Below, piece by piece: positions 45,592 through 56,481 of a stretch of DNA of 64,000 bases; the stretch's first letter is position 1, and the number at the start of each line of letters is the position of its first letter. Source of the DNA: Lyophyllum atratum. Lineage: Eukaryota > Basidiomycota > Agaricomycetes > Agaricales > Lyophyllaceae. The stretch is from the NCBI GenBank assembly GCA_014905825.1, contig JACGCN010000032.1:551519-615518 (forward strand). Direction: 5' to 3'. Made by a program: the position numbers and the translations under genes. Under the pieces are notes generated by a model. That model was given only the letters and a program-made list of their open reading frames with translations, did no database searches and was not told the DNA's origin.

Positions 45592-46969
45592 ATGGCTCCC
45601 AACATTACACCTGGCTAGTATGTTTCTTCTCGGACCAGATGTAGCCTGCTGCTCATCGATACCTCATCTAGCGTTGCATGTCCAGCCTGCGACAGGCACT
45701 TCCTAGAGGACGAAGCTATGTGCGACCACCTAGCTACCCACAATGAGGACCCCATTTTACCGTTTGCCCTTCTCGGTAAGGATATACGTACCTCACCGGT
45801 GTAGGCCCATACTAATAAATAAATCACAGGGCGGGTGTACCTCCTCACCCGCGACCCCACCACGCGCAAGGTCCCATGTCCGATATCGCCTTGTGATGCC
45901 ACGCACAAGCCCGCAGAGCTTTACGCTCACCTCCGATCAGTTCATGGCCAGGTTCGTCTTTGGCAATCCCGCCTGCACACTTTTTTCAACAAATATCTGA
46001 TTGTAGTGCACCCCCGATATCCCGGCTGATCCTCTCAGCTTGGCCACCCCCATCAAGGCGGACCACTTGCGCACGGGCATTAAGCGCCGAGTGGACTGGG
46101 AAACGCCGTTGCAGCCCAGACCCCAATACCAGCCTCAGACTCCTATTTCCACCGGCGCCAAAATCCCACGTCAATCTACTTCTGCTGAACCCTCCTCTGG
46201 CTATACCCTTTCCTCCTCTCCTTCCAGAGAAACCCATGATCCTTGGTCGATGGACACATCTCCCTCTACGGGGCGATCTTCGACCCCAGCTGCTTCTTCT
46301 CAGGCACCCACTCCCGACCCCCACTTCCCGGTCATCCCGGAAAGCGTCTTCGTTGAACATCCCGCTAGCGACGACATCCTCAAGTACCTCATCTCAGTCG
46401 TAAACGTCATGAAGGATGGGTGCATCGCACACACTGTCCTGCAGCAGGACAACAACGACCTCCACACGGAACTCCGCCACTGTGAATATCCGTTGCGCGA
46501 CGACGAATCCCACTATTACGTGCAATTCAGGCCACAGCTGAAGCCCACCAAAAAAAGTTTGAAGGCCTGCTGGTCCTGCTGGTGCCCATATCCATGGCCG
46601 GACGTTCATCATGGGGATTCCATTGGCCGCGCGTGCATCCATGAAGACCATCAAGACTTCTGGCGTGGGATCGTCTATCTCATTTGGGCGTGCACCGCCC
46701 TGCGCGACGCGGTTTTTGGATTCCTGCGAGTGGATCCCACCCTTCTCAGAAGCACAAGCCTTTTCGCGCAGTGGTTGCTCAAATCCGCGAGCAAGGTAAA
46801 AGTCAACCGAAAGGTCACCAACTTGGTTGCCATCGTATACGCCTACGCTCGATTGCAAGAAGACGACGCGCTTCCGCCTGGTCCCCTGGACCTCGATGGC
46901 AAGCACGAATCTCCTCGTCGTTTCCATCACTCATGCTCACTGTGTTTAGATGACGACCACCCTCTATAG
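45592..46969 (+). CDS. C2H2 zinc-finger protein with Cys/Trp-rich tail
   Basis: Exons 45592-45617, 45672-45775 and 45830-45951 join in phase; a last exon opens near 46058 and ends at 46969. After MAPNITPGY come two C2H2 fingers, one assembled across the first intron: CPACDRHFLEDEAMCDHLATH and CPISPCDATHKPAELYAHL with RSVH. A Pro/Ser-rich linker follows. The C-terminal domain has CWSCWCPYPWPDVHHGD, then HEDHQDFWRGIVYLIW, and ends CSLCLDDDHPL. Its CW-x-CW pattern followed by a His and a helical stretch resembles the tail of the helicase just upstream (CADCWV...CYICWIPF). The last acceptor is inferred: the strongest AG (46038) gives the wrong phase, while CATCAAG at 46057 fits. A DNA-binding role is inferred. 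Confidence 0.65.
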
Positions 46970-47929
46970 ATCGTTGTCTATTTAGGTGTTGCTGTAACTC
47001 TGACGAATCCTCTTTCCATCGCTTGACTCTATGGCGAGTTCTCTGATATGCCTGCATCCTACTTTGGTCGCTGACGCCCATCCTAGCATCGCAACCCCTA
47101 GAGTAGTTTACCCATTTCGACACCTTTCATTCCCCAACGCATGTCCTACCTGTGAACCCGTTAGATGTTATCGTATTCTGTCCTCGCAATTTGTAGTAAG
47201 ATCAAATGAATTGTGCCAAGCCCAAGTTGGTGATCGTTCCATTCCACTACCTTGCTGGCAAGCATGCAAAACTCCCAACCACCGTGCCTGCACTATTCCA
47301 AGGGGCTCCCTTCATCCGTCTTCGCATCTACTTTACGATAGCATCGTCCTCAGTTTCCCGCGTTCTCGGACGTTGTCTCTGCAGATCCACACATAGTCCA
47401 CTAGCAGGCAAGACTTCTCGGAGGTTCTGGAGTCATGCTGCAGGTGCACCCACATCCAGCGCGTCGAAACAGGCAAACCAGTCTATCGATAGCTGTGTTC
47501 CTGATGCGGATGCCATCTTTCATTTTCACCTCCGTCCTTCATGCCATTGGCGTCGCGAATCACCAGGTCAACATCAACCATGCAGCGCCCATTTATACGG
47601 TAAAGGCAGACTCAACATTGAGACCTTTGCTTAGATGCATTTCGGACAACGGCACTCCAGGCTACCAGTTCGAATCGAACAAAACGCCATGTTTCTTGTG
47701 GACCCCACTCAATTCCACATCGACGCTGTTCTCTCTGGTTCATACTTTTGGTCAAAAGGGTTGCAGATTCCAAATTAGACCGACCTAGATGGGTTCAGCG
47801 GACACCCCCGCAATGCAGGGGTTTCTTTTCACGCGCAGAACCGCTATACTCAGGTTACCACTGGTCTGGAATGCATATATAGCTGACGTTCGATTGGCTG
47901 CCAAGGGGATACTGTCATGACGTCGTTAA
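46970..47929. other. No supported gene
   Basis: About 960 bases with several unremarkable open frames. The part next to 47930 is probably decayed retrotransposon sequence. Confidence 0.4.
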
Positions 47930-48172
47930 TTGGTCATTGCTGCTTCAACAATGTGGGGAATCACGCGTAGACGGGGATGGATCCACGAACAGCTGTGCAA
48001 GGGACATGTTCAGGTCGAGAAAATCGTGGACTCCAGAAAACGTGGTCGAGGTTACCAGCATCTCATGAGATACGTCGGGTACGGATCCGAGCGCGATCGA
48101 TGTCTTCCCTGCAAGGAAGTCGGCACCAACGCAGCGCTGGACGTACGGGAGGCTGAGAATGGTTCAGGTTAA
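47930..48172 (+). pseudogene. Relic of a Ty3/gypsy integrase chromodomain
   Basis: The translation contains VQVEKIVDSRKRGRGYQHL, then MRYVGYGSERDRCLPCKE, then ALDVREAENGSG. This is a chromodomain of the kind ending gypsy integrases, with a Trp-to-Cys type change in RDRCLP. No protease, RT or integrase core is left upstream. A G-rich purine-like run (GGGGTGGGGAGGGG, near 48301-48314) followed by TGTAATCC might be the old purine tract and LTR start. The relic ends about 350 bases before the Ten1-like gene. Confidence 0.65.
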
Positions 48173-48463
48173 TTATGTCGTTCCATTGCTCAATGTCCCT
48201 GCCCCGGTAGCTTTCCCACTAGGTTTTGAACCAATATTTTACTTATCATCCCTTTTCCTGGTCCCTTTCGAAATTGTTGCAGACAGGTTCCCATTTTTTT
48301 GGGGTGGGGAGGGGTGTAATCCTACGGTTACCACATCCGGACTTCCGACATACGACGTCACTATTTCCGATTCGACTATGGCCCGGGCGTACCATCATCA
48401 TATGGACTCCGGATTCCGCGCCGACATTCTTGTATTTCCGATTCGACTGGGTAGCTTTTTTCG

Positions 48464-48471
48464 TATAAAAG
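48464..48471 (+). promoter_or_regulatory. TATA box of the Ten1-like gene
   Basis: GTATAAAAGGG about 50 bases before the ATG at 48519, a strong TATA match at a sensible distance. It may lie in old LTR sequence. Confidence 0.5.
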
Positions 48472-48518
48472 GGCCCCAGGATCCTCAAGACCACCAACAG
48501 GACCAGAAGGACGTCGAC

Positions 48519-49108
48519 ATGTCCTTTGCACAGCCGCCCGTGGATTTTCGTCAGGTTGCCCCTGCTCGGATTGTCACTGGCAGATCGATAGACGAGTCTA
48601 GAGTTGGCCAAAAGGTGCGATTCTCAGGAAGGTAGGTCATATATGCGTCGAGTTTGAGAGTTGCATGACGAGCCTACCTCAGACTACAGGCGTATGACAG
48701 TATGATGGCAATGATTTTAGTCATGGACGGGGATCAAGGAGTGCGTGTGGATGTATCCCTGTATATTGATCCCGATGCGGGGGTGCAGGTGTACCGAGAT
48801 TTGGGATTGAATGTGGCCGTTATGGGGAATGTGGAGATGTCGCCTGTGAGTGTTGTTCACAATATGCAGAAAAAATACATCCTAACCGCGAACCATGCCA
48901 CGCGCGCAAGGATCCTCTCCTGATTCCTGCTGTAAGGCCTGGTTGGAAAATGCCGTCAGTGGACCCCAAACTGGTCGTACGTGCACTGCTGGTGGATCCT
49001 CGTCATAGTCTAGATTTGGGGCTTTGGAATGCAGCGGTAGAGGAGAGGGAAAAGGAGGAAGCAGAGGCGCATGCGGCCAAGAATAAAAGGCGGCGCCTCG
49101 AGTATTAA
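48519..49108 (+). CDS. TEN1: Probable Ten1, CST telomere-capping complex subunit, 157 aa
   Basis: Three exons (48519-48631, 48683-48845, 48911-49108) join in phase. The small protein has a single OB-fold layout: a strand pair VGQKVRFSGRLQAYDS, then MMAMILVMDGDQGVRVDVSL, then VAVMGNVEMSP. The ending, ALLVDPRHSLDLGLWNAAVE, resembles the end of RPA3/Ten1 proteins, where a D-L-x-L-W/Y-N motif leads into the C-terminal helix. A Lys/Arg-rich tail (NKRRRLEY) could be a nuclear signal. Ten1 binds Stn1 and stabilises telomere ends. The identification rests on fold pattern and size, not on a search. The alternative is another small RPA3-like OB protein. A strong TATA box supports the start. Confidence 0.6.
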
Positions 49109-49255
49109 TCCATGATCATCCAGCATTATTGTTTTCACGCACGCCAACTCTTAAATACTCTGTGGATATCATACTTTGGCGTCCCCTATAGAGGTTGTCT
49201 TTGCGCTCAGTCCTACATTTTAGGGCCCGGGTTGGGCACGGCCTACCAAGGTGTC

Positions 49256-49320
49256 GGAGATTGAATAAAATGGGAAATGGGTCGCAGCCACCGAGCATTT
49301 TCCCGTTTTATTCAATCTCC
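49256..49320. terminator. Long hairpin between convergent genes
   Basis: GGAGATTGAATAAAATGGGA (49256 on) pairs with TCCCGTTTTATTCAATCTCC (ending 49320): arms of about 22 bases with one G-T pair and a loop of about 20 bases. It lies between the 3' ends of the Ten1-like gene (+) and the gene at 49506-51356 (-). AATAAA occurs in one arm and so could serve as a poly(A) signal. A termination role is inference. Confidence 0.45.
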
Positions 49321-49505
49321 GCGGCCATTCCAGGACAAGGAACATACGCCCAGCACACAAACCACAAGAACATGCAGGAAAGGTCAGCATGGCTTGACGA
49401 ATTGCAGAACTTCGAGCTTATATTATAAACTCTCAAACTGGACATCAGGAGGGAACGACAAGGAGGAAACCGAAAATTACTCCGCGCCACCGTAGTCCCA
49501 GGAAG

Positions 49506-51356
49506 CTAAGCATTGCTGGCGCCATCCCCATCACCCTCAATCCCCGTGTTTCCAAATCCAAGCGTCAAATCGGGTTTATGGGTATAGAAAAAAATGTCAA
49601 GCCAGTCGGCGATGTCATCGCTAGCAACATAACCGACAACCCTGACGATCAAATCTGCACTCGTGTCATGCCCCAAAGTGATATACTCCTCGTATGCAGC
49701 GTTGAAATCCGCGATATTGCCGCGGCTTTGTTCCACCATATCCTCCAGAATGCCCACCTCTTCGAGATGATCCCTAAAGCGGCTCAAGAAGAGCTGATAG
49801 GTTGCAGGGAAAGAACGAGATCTTCCTGTCGGCCTCCCCGCCGCATTAACTGGCTTGAAGATAGGCTCTGACACGACAGCCGCACCAAACTTGGGGGAAA
49901 ATGATCAGTGCGGGTCAGACTACGCAGTTCCTGCAAGGTGATGGAGGATCTGACCATGCGGTAGAGTTTGTAGGTTATGTTCCTGGACGTCACCAGTTTC
50001 TCGTGCTGCCTGCGAAAACGTTTCCTTTCCTTTTCCTCCTCTTTTTCCAGCTTCTTTCCAGCGAATCTAGCGCGCAAAGTGCGAATTTTTGCTTGGCATA
50101 AGATTTCAAATAGTTCGTCGCGATAGCTCCTCTTCCACGCGTCATTGGTCTCCGCCGCGTTCCAATCCTCCGCCCATTTCACTGCTATCGCAGTATCAAC
50201 GACATATTCCACCCAGAGCAACACCTTGTCACCCGCCGCCGATTGATCTATGAACTAAATCGATGTCAATAGACCACTTCCTATGCGATGAGACATCCAA
50301 TACAACCTTGTCCATATCCAACAAACGTTTCCTCCTCTCCTGGGAGACTTCCGAAAGCCCAAGCCGCTCGATGAATCCACCCCACTTTGCTGACTGGTCA
50401 CGAAGGGATCCGAACCACAGTGTCTTGCTCGACATATATCACGATAGGCAGAGAAAAGGAATGCGCAGAAAAACTACGACTCACCAACTCTTCATCCGCT
50501 GCCTCGTGGTAGGCAGTGAAAAGCCGAGCCAACGCCTCATCCTCTTGATTCCTAAGGCCTTTTGAGAGGTTCCAGTTCAGTATTCTGTGGCGAAGGCCGA
50601 ATCCAAGACACTCTCGTGATGTGCAAAAACGGGTGATGAGCACGAATCGCTCTTGAGCAACCTGGAATTGATTATTTTCAGGTTTCAAAGAGGCAAACTC
50701 GTTGACTACCTCGTCGTTGGACTTTTTCTCAGGGACGACATCCATCTCAGCATCATCTTTGTAAATTTTGATCGGTAACGCAAGAAATACTTGGACATAT
50801 GCGCCAACTTACCGTCGAGGGCTTTTTCGGGAGCTGGTGATGACCCCGCAGATGCGCCATGTGGCCCCTGCATCTGCACTGCGTGAACGATTTGATGAAT
50901 CAGAAAGAAAAATGACAGAAAGAGGTCCATATATGCGCAAATACCGGGAGACACTTCGCGCGCGTCAGGTTGAGAATTCCGCCCGGCACTGTGGGCAGCC
51001 GCAACTGTCGCTGGCGAGCCACCTGAGTCCAAGGCCATAAGCACCAGCGTCCTCAGCATGATAGTACTAGGCTCACCGGTTTCGTCCTCTACCAAGTCGT
51101 CGTCAGAGATGGTGTCCGACAAATTCAAATCTATATTCTCCGCGGAACACAAATCATCCACCACCACGCCCGTCATATACGCATATTTACTCGCTTTCCT
51201 AAGAAGGACGAGGTGCGCCTCTTTTGCCGCTGGCGATGCATCCTCGGGGAGTGGCTGGAGAGCAGTAAGAGCGCGTGCGGTCTTTCGGAGGAGGTTTAGC
51301 ACTGGGATGGACATGGTAGTAGCAGGAAGGAAACGAGCCGCGTCGGCTTTGGCCAT
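49506..51356 (-). CDS. Hypothetical protein, seven or eight exons
   Basis: Starts at 51356 (MAKADAARFLPATTMSIPVL). Exons can be joined in phase through acidic NLSDTISDDDLVEDETG, then PHGASAGSSPAPEKALDD, then VVPEKKSNDEVVNEFASLK and LARLFTAYHEAADEEL. Next come TLWFGSLRDQSAKWGGF, a helical basic stretch (KKLEKEEEKERKRFRRQ) and a final exon with ATYQLFLSRFRDHLEEVG, ending EGDGDGASNA. One join (near 50265) uses a weak donor and a 41-base intron. Most of the protein is helical and charged, with no catalytic motif or membrane segment. I do not recognise the family. It is convergent with the Ten1-like gene. Confidence 0.65.
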
Positions 51357-51589
51357 GTAAGACGCAGCACGCCCCCTCAGTGCAGGGGCGGAACAATATC
51401 ACGTGAAATGTCCCAGTACACAGTTGACCATTCTTGCACCCCATATGATGGCTCCAAATCTAGTCCAGCATGGGCATGGGGTAAACCCACCAAGACCGCA
51501 TTCTTTAATATGACTATGAGGTCAGGATGGCAGCCATATTGCTGCAACATTACCTGCCCATGACGTTTCGACAAGACTTTCATTTCGGT

Positions 51590-52245
51590 TGGTTGAGGTT
51601 AGGTTGGACGCGTGAAAAGTGGGATGAAGCACAGCGTGGGGGGTTAGCACCGGTTAGGGTTTTCTCGGTGTCTCGGCAGGTATATTTATTGCCTCGGTAG
51701 GTTAGGTTAGGTTGGACGCGTGAAGGGTGGGATGAAGCACTGCGTGGGCGGTTAGAGTTTTGGTTAGCGTTTTGGTTAGGGTTTTCTCGGTGTCTCGGCG
51801 GGTATATTTATTGCCTCGGTAGGTTAGGTTAGGTTGGACGCGTGAAGGGTGGGATGAAGCACTGCGTGGGCGGTTAGAGTTTTGGTTAGCGTTTTGGTTA
51901 GGGTTTTCTCGGTGTCTCGGCGGGTATATTTATTGCCTCGGTAGGTTAGGTTAGGTTGGACGCGTGAAGAGTGGGATGAAGCACTGCGTGGGCGGTTAGC
52001 GTTTTGGTTAGCGTTTTGGTTAGGGTTTTCTCGGTGTCTCGGCTATATTTATTGCCTCGGTAGGTTATGTTAGGTTGGACGCGTGGAGAGTGGGATCAAG
52101 CACTGTGTGGGCGGTTAGCGTTTTGGTTAGCGTTTTGGTTAGGGTTTTCTCGGTGTCTCGGCAGGTATATTTATTGCCTCGGTAGGTTAGGTTAGGTTGG
52201 ACGCGTGAAGAGTGGGATGAAGCACAGCGCGGGGGGTTAGCACCG
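51590..52245. repeat. Tandem array of about 122-base units, six copies
   Basis: The shared string AGGTTGGACG starts at 51601, 51709, 51831, 51953, 52072 and 52194, giving periods of 108, 122, 122, 119 and 122. Each unit has GGTTAGGGTTTTCTCGGTGT, then TATATTTATTGCCTCGG, then GGTTAGGTTAGGTTGGACGC and GTGGGATGAAGCAC. The unit carries telomere-like GGTTAGG runs. A single further copy is at 56812-56893. Confidence 0.9.
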
Positions 52246-52491
52246 GTCAACGTTTTGAAAATCAGAGGGCATCGAGCTAAGTCGCGACTTTGTTCTCTAT
52301 TCACATTCCAGGCTGCAGAAAAAGTCATTCATCATCTGCTGTCCCTGCCAAGCACAGGACAGGAAACAAACTTGCCAGAGACAAACGTTTCATACATCAT
52401 AAAAAGTCTTCATAAATCGTTCACCCGTCAATGTACCCCTACACTCGCGCATACGGCCGATTGCGCCAACCTAAGCAACTCATTCTAAAAA

Positions 52492-53313
52492 TCAAGGGCA
52501 CGTCACGTCATACTGCCGCCACAGGCTCGTATGGGTAAAGTGAGCAATGGATGTTCTCTGGCCTCCCTCACATGCGAGAACCTCATGGGGTAGAATGTGC
52601 CCTCTCATCATGACGGCGTCTCCTGGAAGATACCGTATCCTGAGCCTGAGCCTCCTAAGAAGTACTACTGAAGAATGTTGTTTCCAGCAACGAGACATTG
52701 GCCGGAGCAGGCTACGGTGACGGTTGACGTCGTTGGGCAGTAGGAAGATACCCGTCGCATTCATACGTAACTCTACTCTGCATACAGCTCGCCGCGTCCG
52801 CCGCAGACTCAGGAGTGGCAGGCTGCAGAACAACGACATAAGCTCAAAAAGGGACTGGAAGAAAGGATTGACCTGTGCCACCGAGCGACGCCGATTTCTT
52901 GGGTCGAGGCTGAGTAGGGCGGGGACCTGTCAACAAATAGGTGTCATACATCGAGAGCTGTGCCTGTCACGTCATCAGGCTGCCCATCGAACACGTTTTC
53001 GCCCTTGCTGCCAGGGTCTTGAGTAATGTTTCGAAGAGGACGGGGCACGGTGACCGGCGACCCTACCCCGCCAGGTTCCCGGGAGCAGCGGAAATGAATC
53101 CAATTGCATTCGGACGCGATATTCGTGTTGAGCGAGGCAATTGCAGTTCCATTGCATCATCGGAGATAAAAAGACCGTCTTGCCTGATGGGTCGACAGAG
53201 AATGCCAGAAGCGGTGACCCAGCTTCTTTGCGCCCTGCAAGAAGTCGGGTCGCCGCTCCCAACGCTTCCAGGCAACGCTTAATCAGGCAACCATTAAAAA
53301 CCGATTTGGCCAT
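52492..53313 (-). pseudogene. 2OG-Fe(II) dioxygenase-like gene or relic
   Basis: The last exon, ending at the stop 52494-52492, encodes PGDAVMMRGHILPHEV and GGQRTSIAHFTHTSLW. This matches the C-terminal double-stranded beta-helix of 2-oxoglutarate/Fe(II) dioxygenases of the kind expanded in mushrooms, which are related to TET/JBP proteins: the His in LPHEV is the distal iron ligand and the Arg in QRTS binds 2-oxoglutarate. Upstream protein-like pieces include a possible start at 53313 (MAKSVFNGCLIKRCLEALG) and DPSGKTVFLSPMMQWNC. I could not join them in phase to the last exon or find the H-x-D motif, so the copy may be broken. It is divergent from the F-box-like gene at 53437. Confidence 0.45.
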
Positions 53314-53436
53314 GGAACGGCCCAAAATGGAAGAGGATTGTGATCGTCCCAAGCGCTTGCCAATTGAATTCATTCGCTCGCGTTGGCTGTCTTGCACAGA
53401 TTCTCTTTTCTTCAACCATTCACCTTCCCACTCGAC

Positions 53437-54837
53437 ATGGACATGCACTCCACACACGCACCGTCCCTCCCTTTCGATGTAACATTCTATATTTACCAAT
53501 ACGACACGCAGGACCCGTCCCGCTACGCGATATGGTCCCTCGTCAATCCAGCGTTCAGGATCGCATGCCAAAAACAACTCTTTAAACACATCACCTACAA
53601 CATCCACCCCGCCATCGTAGGCTCACCATTGCCACCCGCATCATACCTACTCGCCGACGATCTTGTGCGCTGTAACCGGACGCTGGCGACCTACGTCAAG
53701 TCGCTCCACGTCAAATGCGACACGGCCGACGCCGACGTCGACATTGACATCGACGACCCCGACACCGACGACCGCTTTCCGAACCAGCCCCTCTCCCTCC
53801 ACTGCCTAGAGGTCCTCCAAAACTGTGAACACGTCAGCTTTGACGTGGCCACATATGTGCCGCGGGTCGCATTGGAGTCAATCGTGTCTGGCCTTGTTGG
53901 CACGATGAAGCGTTCTGGCACCACCCGCCTGGCCATCAGACAACTGAACCCAACATGTCTACATTGGGTAGCAGGCCTCCATCATTTACGCGTTTTCCGT
54001 TTGGAGACAGTCGAAGGGCATCCACAATTTACAATCCCTCTAACACATGTACCACCACCCGCAGCCTCGGATCCATATCAATCCGCCCTAGCCGCATACA
54101 TCGCCACGGTCTCGCGTCCTGAAGATTTTGTGGCTGCTCTCCCAACAACCCCTCCGAACGCCCTCGAATCCAACAACGACGGGTTTTTGGAACTTTTGGA
54201 GTTTGACCGCCACAGCATCGCTTCGATCGCAACGCTCTGCTACTCCGCCACTCTCCCAACCTCATCGCTGAAATTCGACCGCATAGAAACTCTGGTGTTC
54301 CGGGGTGTGGACCAACAGCTGATACAATTGGCACAGCTCATCGGCAATCGTGCTCAGTCAACTCTACGCCATGTCCAATGGGCACTTCTCCGGGACGGCT
54401 GGGCTCCTACTAGTCATAGTAAGGCGATGTGCCCTCTGTCACAAACATGAACTAAAAAAAGCGATCACCCAGATGATTCTCTGCCATTCTTCATCCCGCC
54501 CAAAGTCACATCGATGTACTTCGTATTTGGAAACGCGGACACCGATGAAACCCTGGCTCATCTAAATCGGGCAATCCGCCACGCTCGCACGATGCATCCG
54601 GCGCCTACCATCAAGTTCATAGAACCCGTGCTCAGGGAAGACAGCGTCACTCATCCTCATTTCGTTGAGGCCAAGCTCCGAGAGATAGCGAATGGCCTGA
54701 AGCAGGACCTGCCGCCCGATCAACTACACCCACACAAGCTGGAACTCGGGTGGACCGATCGGGTCCGACTCGACCAAGTCGTTAAAGATGAACATTCCAA
54801 ACGGATAGAGCAGTTGTGGTTCGATATTGTGGGATAG
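53437..54837 (+). CDS. F-box-like protein, 448 aa (paralog 1)
   Basis: Two exons, 53437-54418 and 54473-54837, join in phase 1. The N-terminus has an F-box-like motif (LPFDVTFYIYQYDTQDPSRY, then VNPAFRIACQKQLFKHI). Leucine-containing segments of the kind seen after mushroom F-boxes follow: LHHLRVFRLETVEG, then LKFDRIETLVFRG, then AQSTLRHVQWALL. F-box proteins usually recruit substrates to SCF ubiquitin ligases; this is inferred. It is a tandem neighbour of a similar gene at 55013 with the same intron position near the C-terminus. An acidic insert (DADVDIDIDDPDTDD) lies near residue 90. Confidence 0.7.
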
Positions 54838-55012
54838 GAGCGTCGAAGTAGGGAAATGTGTACTCTTCTTGTAGATGTAATCGACTCAGACTTCTTGAAA
54901 AGATCCGCATTCCATGACCCTTATTAATGGCCCAGGGCTTGCATGTCTGATGCACCCACCTCGACTGTTTACCCCTCTATCGAGCTGATTCCTCTCCCCT
55001 GGGCAGTTGATC

Positions 55013-56481
55013 ATGGCTGCATCCGTACCCATCTCCAAACATGAATTACCATTGGACATACTCAATAATATCTTTGAACTAGACACCGCACATCATGAGC
55101 GACTCTCTCCGTGGTCCCAAGTCTCTCCCTACTACAGGAGCGCCGCTCAAAAGGTGTTGTTTTCCCATGTCGTCGTCAAAATTCTCCCTGCTATATCTTC
55201 CCGCGATGGAACCCGTCGTGAAGAACCAGCACCCCGTGACGCGGACCCCACTTTGACGCAAATGTTGCTGAAGAACCCCGATCTCGCAGGGTACATACGG
55301 GATATACACATTTCGTGTGCCAAAGACATCGACGACGAACCCCTTGCCCTTCCATTTGTTGATCAGCTTGTTGATGTGACGCACGTCCACTTATCTTCAA
55401 TCGCCTGGATACCCCCCAGCGCCATCCATTCGATAATTCTACCTATATGCCATCTAATCCGACGATGCTCGTCCATCCACCTCTCTATCCGAAACGGCGC
55501 CTGGGCGATGCCACTGCCGTGGATCGTTGGACTTTCCTCGATTCGAACGCTGGTCCTCAATGGAGCCAATGCGGCATATGGATCCAACGAAGCCTTTGAT
55601 CAAATCACGCTGCCAACTCGAAACCGTTCTGGTGCTCAAGCAGAGGTGGAGAGCAAAGCGCATCGCGACATTGCGAGCTACATCCAAGGCAGAAGTAGCG
55701 ACTTTGACGAATCTTTCGCGTACATACTCGAACGGGTAGACGCGGAGTACTCGTTCGAGAACCATTCAATCCGCAACCCGAGCTGGCCCAAAGACGATGA
55801 TACTGTGCTCGGCGCTATCGAACACCTAGACGTCGACAAGAGGAGCGTCGAGTCGCTGATGCTGTTATGCTACCACTCCACCACACCACGCTCAGGTACC
55901 ACATTCCAAAACCTCCGGTCGTTGACCATAAGAGGCCAGAGCCCCAAGATTGTCCACGCATCCAATTTTCTTTGCCAACATGCTCCGTCATCGCTGCAGG
56001 ACATCCACTGGATCTTCACCGAGCAATCCGGCCCAAGCGCCGACAGTGCCTACAGTAAGTGTTGATCGCGCACGTCTATCGCTCCACTCACATAGACTCT
56101 CTATTAGCGCCTGTGCCACCGTTAGTCGCCCCGCCAAACGGAAAGACCGTCACTTTTAGCTTCGAGCAGGTGTGGCCTAGTCCTCCGGCCTTTGAGCACG
56201 TGTGCTCGAGCATGCCCGCGATGCTGAATAATCCATCGCTCCGTGTCTCTGTCGTCCTTCCCGCCAATCTATGGGAAGTTAGACATGGGGCAGAGCACTT
56301 TTTGAAGGAGAGGACGAAACATATTGCGGCCCAGCTGCGTACAGCGATCCCTCACTATCGTCTTCGTCGGGCAGTCAAGATCGCATGGGTCGTAGGAAAT
56401 GCAAACTCTACGTTGGACCTCGCATTTGTGGAGGCATTCGAAAAAGAGATGTCAGGGCTCTGGGAAGATGTGCTCATGTGA
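55013..56481 (+). CDS. F-box-like protein, 471 aa (paralog 2)
   Basis: Two exons, 55013-56054 and 56108-56481, join in phase 1. The F-box-like start is LPLDILNNIFELDTAHHE, then VSPYYRSAAQKVLFSHVVV. The body carries leucine-rich-like segments (LSSIRTLVLNGANAAYG; TTFQNLRSLTIRGQSPKIV; APSSLQDIHWIF). These match the same landmarks in the gene at 53437, so the two are tandem duplicates that have diverged strongly. The last exon ends EMSGLWEDVLM. The probable role is as an SCF substrate adaptor, inferred from the N-terminal motif only. Confidence 0.7.

Noticed and set aside
47031..47640. Overlapping plus-strand open frames after the zinc-finger gene
   Set aside because: Neither frame has domain-like sequence or joinable exons; they probably reflect sequence composition.
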